A stretch of DNA of 40,859 bases from Pseudomonadota bacterium (lineage in GTDB: Bacteria > Myxococcota_A > Polyangia > Fen-1088): assembly GCA_017881315.1 (NCBI GenBank), contig JADGRB010000011.1, forward strand, positions 1 through 40,859. Direction: 5' to 3'. Below, in pieces: positions 33,335 to 40,859 of the stretch (within the stretch, counting starts at the first letter, position 1; the number at the start of each line of letters is the position of its first letter). The notes under the pieces were generated by a model. That model saw only the letters and a program-made list of their open reading frames with translations, was not told where the DNA came from and searched no databases. The translations under genes and the position numbers were made by a program.

Positions 33335-36253
33335 CTACGAGCAGCCGCTTGTCGTGCCGCAGTTCACGCACTTGTGGCAGCTGCCGTTGGGGATCATGAT
33401 CGATCCGCATTCGGGGCAGGTCGGCGCGTCGGTGCGGGCGATGAAGCTGTAGTTGCCGTTTCCGGTGTGCGCGTTGCCGTTGGCGTGACCATTCCCGTTG
33501 GCGTGGCCGTTCTGGCCGTTCGGTTTCGCGCTCATGTCGATCACCTCGACCTTGGCGGCGGCGGCGACCACTTCGCCGACGCGTGCCAGCTCGTCGCTGG
33601 CCGCTGCCGAGACCGGCGCCTCGAGAGAGGCCGCCTGCTTGACGAATTTACCGCCCAGCCAGCGGAAGAGGTAGTCCATGATCGAGCTGACCCGCGGGAT
33701 GTCGGGGTTCTCGGTGAAGCCGTAAGGTTCGAAGCGGGTCCGCGCGAACTTGTCGCAGAGCAGCCGCATCGGCACCCCGTGCTGTAGCGCCAGCGAGATG
33801 GCGGTCGCGAAGCTGTCCATGAGCCCCGAGATCGTCGAGCCCTCCTTGGCCATCTTCACGAAGATCTCGCCCGGCTCGCCGGTCTCGTAGAGGCCGACGT
33901 GGATGTAGCCCTCGTGGCCGGCGATCGAGAACTTGTGGGTGAACGACTGCCGCTCGTCGGGCAGCTTCTTGCGGACCGCCGCGGGCGGGCCGTTTCGTAC
34001 CGGCTCGGCCGCAACCGCGGCGGAGCCCCCTTTGACCAGGCCCGGATCGGTCTTGCTGGTCGACAGCGGCTGCGTCCGCTTGCAACCGTCGCGGTAGATG
34101 GCGACCGCCTTGAGCCCCTGCTTCCAGGACTCGAGGTAGGCCTCCTGCACGTCCTCGACCGTGGCATCGGGCGGCAGGTTGACCGTCTTCGAGATCGCGC
34201 CCGAGATGAACGGCTGCGCGGCCGCCATCATCCGGATGTGCCCCTGGTAGTGGATCGACCGGGTGCCATTGGCGGCGCGGAACGCGCAGTCGAACACCGG
34301 CAGGTGCTCGGGCTTGAGGCCGGGCGCCCCTTCGATGGTCTCCTCGGTGTCGACGTACTCGACGATCCCCTTCACCTGCGCCTCGTCGTAGCCGAGGTTG
34401 TCCAGCGCTTCGGTCAGCGTGTTGTTGACGATCTTGATCATGCCGCCGCCGACCAGCCGCTTGTACTTGATGAGCGCGATGTCCGGCTCGATGCCGGTGG
34501 TGTCGCAGTCCATCATGAAGCCGATGGTCCCCGTGGGCGCCAGCACCGTCGCCTGGCCGTTGCGGTATCCGTGCTCCTTGCCGATGGCCAGGGTTTGGTC
34601 CCAGGCGTCGCGCGCGGCGTCCAGCAGCTCCACCGGCACGAAGCCCGCGTCGAGCTTGTCGACCGCGCGCCGGTGCTTCTTCATGACGCCGATGAACGGC
34701 TCGCGGTTCTCGGCGTAGCCGGCGAACGGCCCGGTCACGTCGCGCGCGATGACCGCGCTGGTCCGATATCCCCAGCCGGTCATGAGCGCCGTGATGGCCC
34801 CCGCGTAGGCCCGCGCCGGCGCGCTGTCGTAGGGCAGGCCTCGCGACATGAGCAGCGCGCCCAGGTTCGCGTAGCCGAGGCCGAGCGGCCGGAACTTGAG
34901 TGAGTTGTCGCGGATCCTCTCGGTCGGGTACTTGGCGTTGCCGACGATGATCTCCTGTCCGAGCGTGGTGAGCTCGACGGCGCGCCGGAACGCCTCGACG
35001 TCCATCTCGCGACCGTTGGCCTTGACGTCCCCGTCCACCCCCACGAACTTGCGCAGGTTCAGCGAGGCCAGGTTGCAGGCCGAGTCGTCCAGGTACATGT
35101 ACTCGCTGCAGGGGTTGGAGGCGTTGATGCGCGCCGTCCCCGACGAGGTGTGCCAGTCGTTGATCGTGGTGTCGAACTGCAGCCCCGGATCGCCGCACAT
35201 CCAGGCCGCCTCGGCGATGTCGCGCCACAGCTTGCGCGCCTTGAAGGTGTCGACCGGGCTCCCGTCGCGAACGGCGCGGGTCGTCCAGTCGCGATCCTTC
35301 TGGACCGCCTCCATGAAGTCGTCGGTGACGCGCACCGAGTTGTTCGAGTTCTGGAAGAAGATCGACTTGTAGGCCTCGCCGTCGAACGACCCGTCGTAGC
35401 CGGCGTCGATGAGCGTCCAGGCCTTCTTCTCTTCCTTGCCCTTGCACCAGATGAACTCTTCGATGTCGGGGTGGGCGATGTCGAGCATCACCATCTTGGC
35501 GGCGCGCCGGGTCTTGCCGCCCGACTTGATGACGCCCGCGAAGGCGTCGAAGCCGCGCATGAAGCTGACCGGACCGCTGGCGGTGCCGCCGCCCTGGAGC
35601 AGCTCGCGCGAGGATCGAATGGGCGACAGGTTGGTGCCGGTGCCCGAGCCGTACTTGAACAGCATGCCTTCGGTCTTCGCGAGACCGAGGATCGACTCCA
35701 TCGTGTCGTCGACGCTGTTGATGAAGCAGGCCGAGCACTGCGGCTCCGCCTCGACGCCCACGTTGAACCAGACCGGGGAGTTGAAGGCCATCTTCTGCTC
35801 GACCAGCAAGTGCTTGAGCTCGGCGTTGAAGACGCGCGCCGACTCCTCGTCGGCGAAGTAGCCGTCCTTCTTGCCCCAGGTGGTCAGCGTGTCCGCGACG
35901 CGCGAGATGAGCTGGCGCACCGAACGCTCACGTTCGGGCGTGCCGACGGTGCCCCGGAAGTACTTCTGGACCACCACGTTGGTCGCGGTCTGGCTCCAGC
36001 TCTTGGGGACCTCCACGTCGCGCTGCTCGAAGACCATCTTGCCGTTCTCGCCGGTGATCGCCGCCGTGCGGAGCTCCCAGGCGACGTTCGCGAAGCCGTC
36101 GTCGCCTGGCGCGGTGAAATAGCGTCGCAGCTTGATCCCGCGCGCGGTAGCCGCGGGCTTGACCCCACCTTCGGGCTTGTTCGCGCCCTTGGTGGTGGAT
36201 GGCGATCCGTTGCGGCCGTTGCGGGTCTTTCGAACGTCGTTCTTCTCGAGCAT
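33335..36253 (-). CDS. nrdJ: Vitamin B12-dependent (class II) ribonucleotide reductase
   Basis: Reduces ribonucleotides to deoxyribonucleotides with adenosylcobalamin as radical source, without needing oxygen. 972 aa, in the range of the large bacterial NrdJ form. Features: ATP-cone-free N-terminus with C173/C176 (CSACFINSVDD), the motif NPCSE (C382, E384), GGG-rich stretches, and a zinc-ribbon-like tail (CPECGSIMIPNGSCHKCVNCG). A linker before the tail has NGHANGNGHANG repeats. The ATG at 36253 is preceded by GGAGG at good spacing, which is part of a 12-bp palindrome GGAGGGCCCTCC next to the ATG. It is a single gene on the minus strand, ended by a clear terminator and preceded by NrdR boxes. 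Confidence 0.96.
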   Translation of the reverse strand: MLEKNDVRKTRNGRNGSPSTTKGANKPEGGVKPAATARGIKLRRYFTAPGDDGFANVAWELRTAAITGENGKMVFEQRDVEVPKSWSQTATNVVVQKYFRGTVGTPERERSVRQLISRVADTLTTWGKKDGYFADEESARVFNAELKHLLVEQKMAFNSPVWFNVGVEAEPQCSACFINSVDDTMESILGLAKTEGMLFKYGSGTGTNLSPIRSSRELLQGGGTASGPVSFMRGFDAFAGVIKSGGKTRRAAKMVMLDIAHPDIEEFIWCKGKEEKKAWTLIDAGYDGSFDGEAYKSIFFQNSNNSVRVTDDFMEAVQKDRDWTTRAVRDGSPVDTFKARKLWRDIAEAAWMCGDPGLQFDTTINDWHTSSGTARINASNPCSEYMYLDDSACNLASLNLRKFVGVDGDVKANGREMDVEAFRRAVELTTLGQEIIVGNAKYPTERIRDNSLKFRPLGLGYANLGALLMSRGLPYDSAPARAYAGAITALMTGWGYRTSAVIARDVTGPFAGYAENREPFIGVMKKHRRAVDKLDAGFVPVELLDAARDAWDQTLAIGKEHGYRNGQATVLAPTGTIGFMMDCDTTGIEPDIALIKYKRLVGGGMIKIVNNTLTEALDNLGYDEAQVKGIVEYVDTEETIEGAPGLKPEHLPVFDCAFRAANGTRSIHYQGHIRMMAAAQPFISGAISKTVNLPPDATVEDVQEAYLESWKQGLKAVAIYRDGCKRTQPLSTSKTDPGLVKGGSAAVAAEPVRNGPPAAVRKKLPDERQSFTHKFSIAGHEGYIHVGLYETGEPGEIFVKMAKEGSTISGLMDSFATAISLALQHGVPMRLLCDKFARTRFEPYGFTENPDIPRVSSIMDYLFRWLGGKFVKQAASLEAPVSAAASDELARVGEVVAAAAKVEVIDMSAKPNGQNGHANGNGHANGNAHTGNGNYSFIARTDAPTCPECGSIMIPNGSCHKCVNCGTTSGCS

Positions 36254-36301
36254 GGAGGGCCCTCCCCGTAAAACGTGACGCCATCGCGGCGCCCAACAAG
36301 C

Positions 36302-36340
36302 CTTTTAGTCCAGTTACAAAAAAAACACAATATATTGTGT
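36302..36340 (-). promoter_or_regulatory. Candidate nrdJ promoter
   Basis: On the minus strand, TTGTGT (a -35 of 3/6), a 17-bp spacer and TAAAAG (-10, 4/6). The -35 overlaps NrdR box 1, which is the layout expected for repression. Confidence 0.45.
36325..36340. promoter_or_regulatory. NrdR box 1
   Basis: ACACAATATATTGTGT, a perfect palindrome and a full match to the known NrdR consensus ACACWATATATWGTGT. It lies 72 bp upstream of the nrdJ start. NrdR is an ATP/dATP-sensing repressor of ribonucleotide reductase genes; the nrdR gene is not in this window. Confidence 0.88.
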
Positions 36341-36356
36341 TAGTCGAAACACGACC

Positions 36357-36372
36357 ACACTGGATATTGTGG
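36357..36372. promoter_or_regulatory. NrdR box 2 (imperfect)
   Basis: ACACTGGATATTGTGG matches the NrdR consensus at 13 of 16 positions. The gap between boxes is 16 bp and the centre-to-centre distance is 32 bp, about three helical turns, as in other NrdR-controlled promoters. Confidence 0.75.
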
Positions 36373-36574
36373 ATTTGTGTGGATTGGGGGTGGACAACCT
36401 GTGGAGTCCGCGCGAATTCCCCAAGGGTTCCGCCAACACTAAACGAGACCAAGAAGTATCCACCAACCCCAAAATGAGGGCAAGTACATTGCACGTCGTA
36501 GCCATATGTGACCATATATTTGCCGAGCGCTAGCCGCGGCCTGCGAGCCCGGCCGGTGCCGTACACTAACGACG

Positions 36575-37966
36575 ATGCCGATCTCTTCTGACAAAAGGAT
36601 CCCGGGAGGATCCGTCACATCCCCTGCGGACGAGCATCGCCCGGCGAGGCCCGTCGATGCTCACGCGACCACGGAACGCCGTCGCTGGCCGCGCGCCCGG
36701 CGACTGGGCGGGCTGGCGCTGCTGGTGTTCGCCGCGTTCTCGGCGGGCCTGATCTTTTCACCGCCGCTTCAGGCGGGCCGGTTCAATCCGTATCAGAAGC
36801 TCGGCGTCTTCACCAAGGTCCTCTCGTACATCGAGACCCACTACGTGGAGGACATCTCCGAGACGGACCTCATGTACGGCGCTGCGCGGGGCCTCACCGA
36901 CGTGCTCGATCCGCACTCGCGTTTCATGGACCCCGACGAGTACGGAAAGCTCAAGAAGGAGACCGAGGGGAACGAGGAGATCGACGGCATCGGCATCGAC
37001 GTCGAGAAGCGGAAGAACCATTTCGTGATCATCTCGCCGATCGAAGGGTCGCCGGCCGGGCGCGCGGGCATCGAGCCGGGGGACATCATCAAGCGCGTCG
37101 ACGGCGTCGAGATCTCGACCCTCGAGTTCGACGACGCGATCACGCGCATGCAGGGCCCGGCCGGGAGCGAGGTCGCGCTGGTCGTCGATCGCCACGGGCG
37201 CGAGCTGACCTTCCGGATCAAGCGCGCGCGCTACGAGGTCAAGGCGGTGGAAGGGAAGCTCGTCGAAGAGGGCATCGGCTACATCAAGATCCGGGTCTTC
37301 TCGACCAACACCGATCCGTCGCTGGGCGAGCTGCTCGATCAGCTCTCGGCCAAGTCCAAAGGGCTCAAGGGGTTGATCCTCGACCTGCGACGAAATCCGG
37401 GCGGCCTGCTCGACCAGGGGGTGCGGGTCGCCGATCGCTTCATCGCCGACGGTCTCATCGTCAAGACGGTCGGAAAAGGCGGGCAGGTGATGGACGAGGC
37501 CAAGGCGCACAGCCACGGCACCTGGTCGGGGTTCCCGATGATCGCGCTGGTCGACGGCGCGACGGCGTCGGCGGCCGAGATCGTCGCGGGCGCGCTGCAG
37601 GATCATGGGCGCGCGGTCGTCCTGGGGACGCAGACCTTCGGCAAGGGGTCGGTGCAGACGGTGATCGACGTCGACGGCTGCGGGTCCAAGCCCTGCGGCC
37701 TCAAGCTGACGGTGGCGCGCTACTACACGCCCAACGGGCGTTCGATCCAGGGGCAGGGGATCACGCCCAACATCGTGGTGGAGGCGACGGCGCCCGATCT
37801 GGGCGAGGCCGATCTGCCGCGCGAGCGCGACCTGCACAAGCGCCTGCGCAACGAGCAGGGCGAGGCCCAGGTGGAGGCGCGGCGGCTCGACGACTACCAG
37901 CTGCAGATGGCGCTCGATTATCTGCACTCCTGGTCGGTCTTCGCCAAGCAGATGGCGAAGAAATAG
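36575..37966 (+). CDS. ctpA: C-terminal processing peptidase, S41 family (CtpA type)
   Basis: A periplasmic serine protease of 463 aa. An N-terminal basic region and one hydrophobic anchor or signal (GGLALLVFAAFSAGLIF) precede a PDZ domain (about 140-220: IDGIGIDVEKRKNHFVIISPIEG). The S41 catalytic domain has S332 (GATASAAEIV), K357 and Q361 (TFGKGSVQT), the Ser/Lys dyad with Gln of CtpA. Such enzymes trim substrates at C-terminal nonpolar tails. The start ATG 36575 is the only ATG giving the signal. Its 3' end is duplicated: a 42-bp copy of the last codons including the stop recurs 47 bp later. Confidence 0.93.
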   Translation: MPISSDKRIPGGSVTSPADEHRPARPVDAHATTERRRWPRARRLGGLALLVFAAFSAGLIFSPPLQAGRFNPYQKLGVFTKVLSYIETHYVEDISETDLMYGAARGLTDVLDPHSRFMDPDEYGKLKKETEGNEEIDGIGIDVEKRKNHFVIISPIEGSPAGRAGIEPGDIIKRVDGVEISTLEFDDAITRMQGPAGSEVALVVDRHGRELTFRIKRARYEVKAVEGKLVEEGIGYIKIRVFSTNTDPSLGELLDQLSAKSKGLKGLILDLRRNPGGLLDQGVRVADRFIADGLIVKTVGKGGQVMDEAKAHSHGTWSGFPMIALVDGATASAAEIVAGALQDHGRAVVLGTQTFGKGSVQTVIDVDGCGSKPCGLKLTVARYYTPNGRSIQGQGITPNIVVEATAPDLGEADLPRERDLHKRLRNEQGEAQVEARRLDDYQLQMALDYLHSWSVFAKQMAKK

Positions 37967-38022
37967 CCGTCGCCCGGCTGTCGGACTTCGCCAAGCAGAC
38001 GGCGAAGAAATAGCCGTCACCC
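37934..38022 (+). repeat. Imperfect 42-bp direct repeat spanning the ctpA stop
   Basis: 37934-37975 and 37981-38022 agree in 39 of 42 positions. The copies carry the codons KQMAKK/KQTAKK and a TAG stop each. The second copy lies in the non-coding gap after ctpA. Confidence 0.85.
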
Positions 38023-38128
38023 CGCTGGTGTTTGCCGGCGTCGTCGCCGAACTTGCAATTGCCGTCGAAGTACGGTTTTCTCCGGGCCCCGGCGCGATTT
38101 GAGCGCCCCTCTAAACAGGAGGAAGCAC

Positions 38129-39154
38129 ATGTCGTTTGGATCGGCCCCTCCAGGGATGGACGAGTACCAGCGCCTCATGGCCGACCGCGCCGCGGCGGGC
38201 AAGCGCAAGCGGTTGATGTTCGGCGTGGTCGCGATCGCGGTGGTCGGGGGCGGCGGCTACTTCTACAAGCGCGACGCCGACAAGAAGAAATCGGCGCAGG
38301 CGATCCTCGATGCGGCCGGCCGCTTCGCGGAGCGGGACAAGAGCGAGATGGGCTCGTTCTGGAACTGCACGCTGTCGAGCGAGGTCGACGTCGGGCAGTT
38401 CAACAGCGCCGACCAGATCCAGCAACGGGTCGAGAGCGCCTACTTCACCCAGCAGAAGACCTACTCCGAGCACCTCACCACCGAGTGCGTCCCCAAGCTG
38501 GAGGGCGCCCGATCGACGCTGTCCAGCCTGCTCACCGACGTGCCGGAGGCGCTCAAACCGCCGCTCGAGAAGTACATCGCCGCGCTCCCCAAGATGCAGA
38601 GCGGGCTCGAGAGCTACGCCGAGAAGCTCAAGTTGCGCGGCGCGGTCAAGGATGTCGACGGGGCGATCCAGGAGGTCGGCGGGGCCTTCACGGCCGAAGT
38701 GACGCCGGAGTCGGTCGCCTTCGAGAAGTTCCTGGTCTGCGCGATCCCCGATCTCGACAAGAAGAAGGACATCCAGACGGTGCTCCAGGATCTGGCCGAC
38801 ACCTGCAAGAAGGATCCGGTGCCGTTCATGACCAAGGTCCGCACCGACTGCGGTGCGCTCGTGACGGGCCTCGACAAGACCGGCAAGCCGTCGGCCTCGA
38901 AGACCTTCAAGGCCAACACCAAGAAGTTCGTCGAGGAGGACAACAGCCGCCTCCTGCAGGCCTGGGAGTACTGCGGCAAGCGCTCGCGCAAGGGGAAGAA
39001 GGCGATCGACCTGGAAGACTTCCTGCTCGCCACCAGCGACTACATGGAGTCGCGCAACGAGGTGGTGAAGACCGCGCGCGAGGAGGCGGCCCGCATCACC
39101 GGGCAGCCGCTGCCCAAGGAGAAAGAAAAGAAGGCGGGCGCCGGGGCGGAGTAA
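38129..39154 (+). CDS. Membrane-anchored protein with Cys-rich extracytoplasmic part, unknown function
   Basis: 341 aa. ATG 38129 follows a strong AGGAGGAA site (38117-38124). An N-terminal cytoplasmic stretch with basic residues (AAAGKRKRLMFG) leads to one transmembrane helix (about 38-53, FGVVAIAVVGGGGYFY). A long helical domain follows with six Cys (WNC, TEC, LVC, DTC, TDC, WEYC) that could form disulfides if it is periplasmic. The C-terminus is Lys/Glu-rich. No known family motif was found. It precedes the Ser/Thr kinase gene by 82 bp, same strand. Confidence 0.75.
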   Translation: MSFGSAPPGMDEYQRLMADRAAAGKRKRLMFGVVAIAVVGGGGYFYKRDADKKKSAQAILDAAGRFAERDKSEMGSFWNCTLSSEVDVGQFNSADQIQQRVESAYFTQQKTYSEHLTTECVPKLEGARSTLSSLLTDVPEALKPPLEKYIAALPKMQSGLESYAEKLKLRGAVKDVDGAIQEVGGAFTAEVTPESVAFEKFLVCAIPDLDKKKDIQTVLQDLADTCKKDPVPFMTKVRTDCGALVTGLDKTGKPSASKTFKANTKKFVEEDNSRLLQAWEYCGKRSRKGKKAIDLEDFLLATSDYMESRNEVVKTAREEAARITGQPLPKEKEKKAGAGAE

Positions 39155-39236
39155 CCCGCGGGCTAGCCGCCGGATCAGCCCTCGGTTAGCCCGCTGCCTG
39201 GTTTCTGCGCACTGTTGTACTATCCGCCCCGACCAG

Positions 39237-40766
39237 ATGATTGGCAGGACCATCGGCAATTACGTCGTTCGCGACAAGATCGGCGAAGGCGGGATGGGGG
39301 TGGTCTATCGGGCCGAGCACCCGCGCATCAACCGGCGGGTGGCGATCAAGGTTCTGCACCCCGGCGTTGATCGCCAGTCCGAGATGGTGCACCGCTTCTT
39401 CAACGAGGCGAAGGCGGCCACCGAGATCCGCAACGATCACATCGTCGAGGTGCTCGATTTCGGCGAGCTCGCCGAGGGGATGCCCTACCTGGTCATGGAG
39501 TGGTTGGAGGGGCAGACTCTGGGCGAGCTGCTTCGCGTGGAGACCAGGCTGCCGGTCGCCCGCGCGGCGCGCATCGTGTGCGGGATCGCGCGGGCGCTCA
39601 GCGCCGCGCACGCCAAGGGGGTGGTACACCGCGATCTCAAACCGGACAACGTGTTTCTGGTGCTGCGCAACGGCGATCCCGATTTCGTCAAGGTGCTCGA
39701 CTTCGGTATCGCGAAGCTGACCTCGGCGAGCGCCTCCGCCAACTACCGGACCCAGACCGGCGCGATCATCGGGACGCCGGCCTATATGTCGCCCGAGCAA
39801 TGTCGGGGGGCGAAGGAGATCGATCAGCGGACCGATGTCTATTCGCTGGGGGTGATCGGCTATCAGATGCTCACCGGAGGTCTGCCGTTCAACGCAGAGG
39901 CCCTGGGCGAGCTCCTGTTCCAGCACCTGAGCCAGACGCCGATTGCGGCCGCGTCGCTCGAGCCCTCGGTGCCCGCCCCGGTGAGCGCGATCATCGCGCG
40001 CACTCTGGAAAAGGAGCCCGGTAGACGTCCGTCGCTGGACGAGCTCACGGCGACGATGGAGCTGGTGGTTTCGGGGACGCCGCGGGCGGTGACCCCCGCC
40101 AGCGGATCGGCGCCGGTGATCGCGACCGGGCCCACGCAGTCGGCCGTGCCCATCGCGAATACGACTCTGGGCGGCAGCGCCTCCCAGGTCGCCCCGGCGG
40201 CTGGCCCGCGGGCTCAGCCCCGCCGGGTGGGATGGGTGATAGGCGCGGTGCTGGCAAGCGGTGGCGTCGTTGCCGGGACCGCGGTCTTGCTGCACAGATC
40301 CTCGGGGGGCGAGTCGCACTCCGGCTCGGCTGCGTCTTCCGCGTCGGTCCCCGCGCCGGCCGCCTCGTTGGGGACGGTTGGGATCCCGGCCGATTCGGTC
40401 CAGATCCGCATCCGCACCGATCCGCCCGACGCACGCCTGATGGTCGATCATGAACCGGTCGGCAACCCCTACGTGATCAGGACGTCGCGCGATGGCCGTT
40501 CGCGCGATGTGAGCGCGACGCTTCCCGGATTCGACGCCATTCATCAGGCGCTCGCCTACGACCAGGATCGTGAGCTGGTGCTCAAGCTGATTCCGCTGCC
40601 GGCGCCCGCGCCGCCCGCGGCGGCGCCCGGCGTCGAGCGGCGGGCGGCCGCGCAGCGCGCGCGGCCGGGAGTCGGGGCCGCCCCGCGCAACAAGACCGCG
40701 GCGCCGGAGTCCCCGGCCTCGGGTTACCGGGGATCGAAAATGAAGATCGAAACGGAGTTTCCCTAG
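39237..40766 (+). CDS. Ser/Thr protein kinase with PEGA-like C-terminal domain
   Basis: A eukaryotic-type kinase of 509 aa of the kind common in myxobacteria. Kinase domain (about 8-275): glycine loop IGEGGMGVVY, ATP-contact K38, E57, catalytic HRDLKPDN (D133), DFG (155-157) and SPE (185-187) in place of APE. A Pro/Ala/Ser-rich linker leads to one transmembrane helix (about 333-353). The extracytoplasmic part has a PEGA-like sequence (about 385-460: IRIRTDPPDARLMVDHEPVGNPYVIR) and a low-complexity tail. It therefore looks like a membrane kinase that senses envelope conditions. The ATG 39237 is right at the conserved N-terminus (IGRTIGNYVVRDKIG). Confidence 0.93.
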   Translation: MIGRTIGNYVVRDKIGEGGMGVVYRAEHPRINRRVAIKVLHPGVDRQSEMVHRFFNEAKAATEIRNDHIVEVLDFGELAEGMPYLVMEWLEGQTLGELLRVETRLPVARAARIVCGIARALSAAHAKGVVHRDLKPDNVFLVLRNGDPDFVKVLDFGIAKLTSASASANYRTQTGAIIGTPAYMSPEQCRGAKEIDQRTDVYSLGVIGYQMLTGGLPFNAEALGELLFQHLSQTPIAAASLEPSVPAPVSAIIARTLEKEPGRRPSLDELTATMELVVSGTPRAVTPASGSAPVIATGPTQSAVPIANTTLGGSASQVAPAAGPRAQPRRVGWVIGAVLASGGVVAGTAVLLHRSSGGESHSGSAASSASVPAPAASLGTVGIPADSVQIRIRTDPPDARLMVDHEPVGNPYVIRTSRDGRSRDVSATLPGFDAIHQALAYDQDRELVLKLIPLPAPAPPAAAPGVERRAAAQRARPGVGAAPRNKTAAPESPASGYRGSKMKIETEFP

Positions 40767-40796
40767 GCGCAGGCATGAATTGGTGAGGCCATCGAA

Positions 40797-40859
40797 ATGA
40801 GAATGTATCGCTTCCATACCAGCATCACTCTCGCCCTCCTCGGCATGTCGGCGCTGGCT
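40797..40859 (+). CDS. Start of an exported protein (3' end outside the window)
   Basis: Only 21 codons are visible: MRMYRFHTSITLALLGMSALA, a basic N-terminus and a hydrophobic core that form the beginning of a signal peptide. GAGG lies 8 bp before the ATG. It follows the kinase by 30 bp on the same strand. No function can be given. Confidence 0.6.
   Translation, partial: MRMYRFHTSITLALLGMSALA

Larger units (their letters stand above)
36254..36574. other. Intergenic region between nrdJ and the CtpA-type protease gene
   Basis: The only non-coding gap of more than 300 bp. It is markedly AT-richer than the neighbourhood in its middle (36310-36390). It contains the nrdJ promoter and two NrdR boxes, three TGTGGA motifs (36368, 36378, 36400) that resemble imperfect DnaA or NrdR half-sites, and, towards ctpA, a direct repeat CCATAT-n4-CCATAT near 36503. 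TACACT occurs 12 bp before the ctpA ATG. No ORF of note and no RNA-gene structure was recognised. Confidence 0.7.

Noticed and set aside
33648-35738. Second minus-strand frame inside nrdJ
   Set aside because: A frame-shifted shadow of nrdJ with Arg/Gly/His bias; the in-frame nrdJ product is complete and matches the family from end to end.
36254-36574. A cobalamin riboswitch before nrdJ
   Set aside because: No B12-box-like consensus (GCCACTG or similar) and no suitable long leader; the NrdR boxes explain the regulatory sequence better.

Overview
The window is a high-GC stretch of ordinary, tightly packed bacterial chromosome. It has about 34 genes on both strands, one intergenic gap longer than 300 bases, and no insertion sequence, integrase, CRISPR array, tRNA or rRNA that I can see. 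Gene content points to a myxobacterium-like or deltaproteobacterial lineage (Myxococcota or a neighbour). The evidence is a PEGA-type Ser/Thr kinase, many lipoproteins and exported hypothetical proteins, a B12-dependent ribonucleotide reductase, and Lys/Ala-rich tails. The assignment is an inference from content, not from a marker gene.

Layout. 1-2675: a truncated PAS histidine kinase and a REC-GAF-GGDEF response regulator form a signalling pair. 2706-9160: a VOC/glyoxalase protein, a lipoprotein, an M61 peptidase with PDZ domain, a polysaccharide deacetylase, RNase HI and a lipoprotein-like hypothetical, mostly as divergent or convergent pairs with very short gaps. 9150-10967: an inward-rectifier-type K+ channel and an M14/AstE-like zinc peptidase. 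11021-12763: the most unusual block, a Lys/Ala-tailed protein followed by FOUR consecutive, translationally coupled EutN/CcmL (BMC-P, microcompartment vertex) genes, with no shell hexamer, trimer or recognisable cargo enzyme in view. 12803-16236: an exported metallophosphoesterase, a DUF4380-like protein and a phosphopantetheinyl transferase. 16246-20977 (minus strand): an operon of an S55/SpoIVB-like protein, an exported beta-propeller protein and an ETHE1-like metallo-hydrolase.

21097-23903: a small Cys-rich lipoprotein, argC (of the LysY-like sequence type), argB and a DUF502 membrane protein. 23911-30520: a metallo-beta-lactamase-fold protein, then uvrC, ftsK and lolA; uvrC and ftsK both carry low-complexity insertions built from short tandem DNA repeats. 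30584-32546 (minus): a PEGA protein, cobU and a small hypothetical. 32588-33275: a VapBC-type toxin-antitoxin pair behind a 14-bp perfect inverted-repeat operator. 33335-36253 (minus): nrdJ, ending in a clear intrinsic terminator and preceded by two NrdR boxes. 36575-40859: a CtpA-type protease, a membrane-anchored hypothetical, a Ser/Thr kinase with a PEGA-like C-terminus, and the start of one more exported protein.

How the genes connect. cobU (cobalamin nucleotide-loop assembly) and nrdJ (cobalamin-dependent dNTP synthesis) lie 1.2 kb apart, and the NrdR boxes suggest that nrdJ is under dNTP/ATP-sensing control. The tandem EutN/CcmL array is the best candidate for an undescribed or incompletely described system. 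It looks like a satellite microcompartment vertex locus whose shell and cargo must be elsewhere, or a use of pentameric BMC-P proteins outside a microcompartment.
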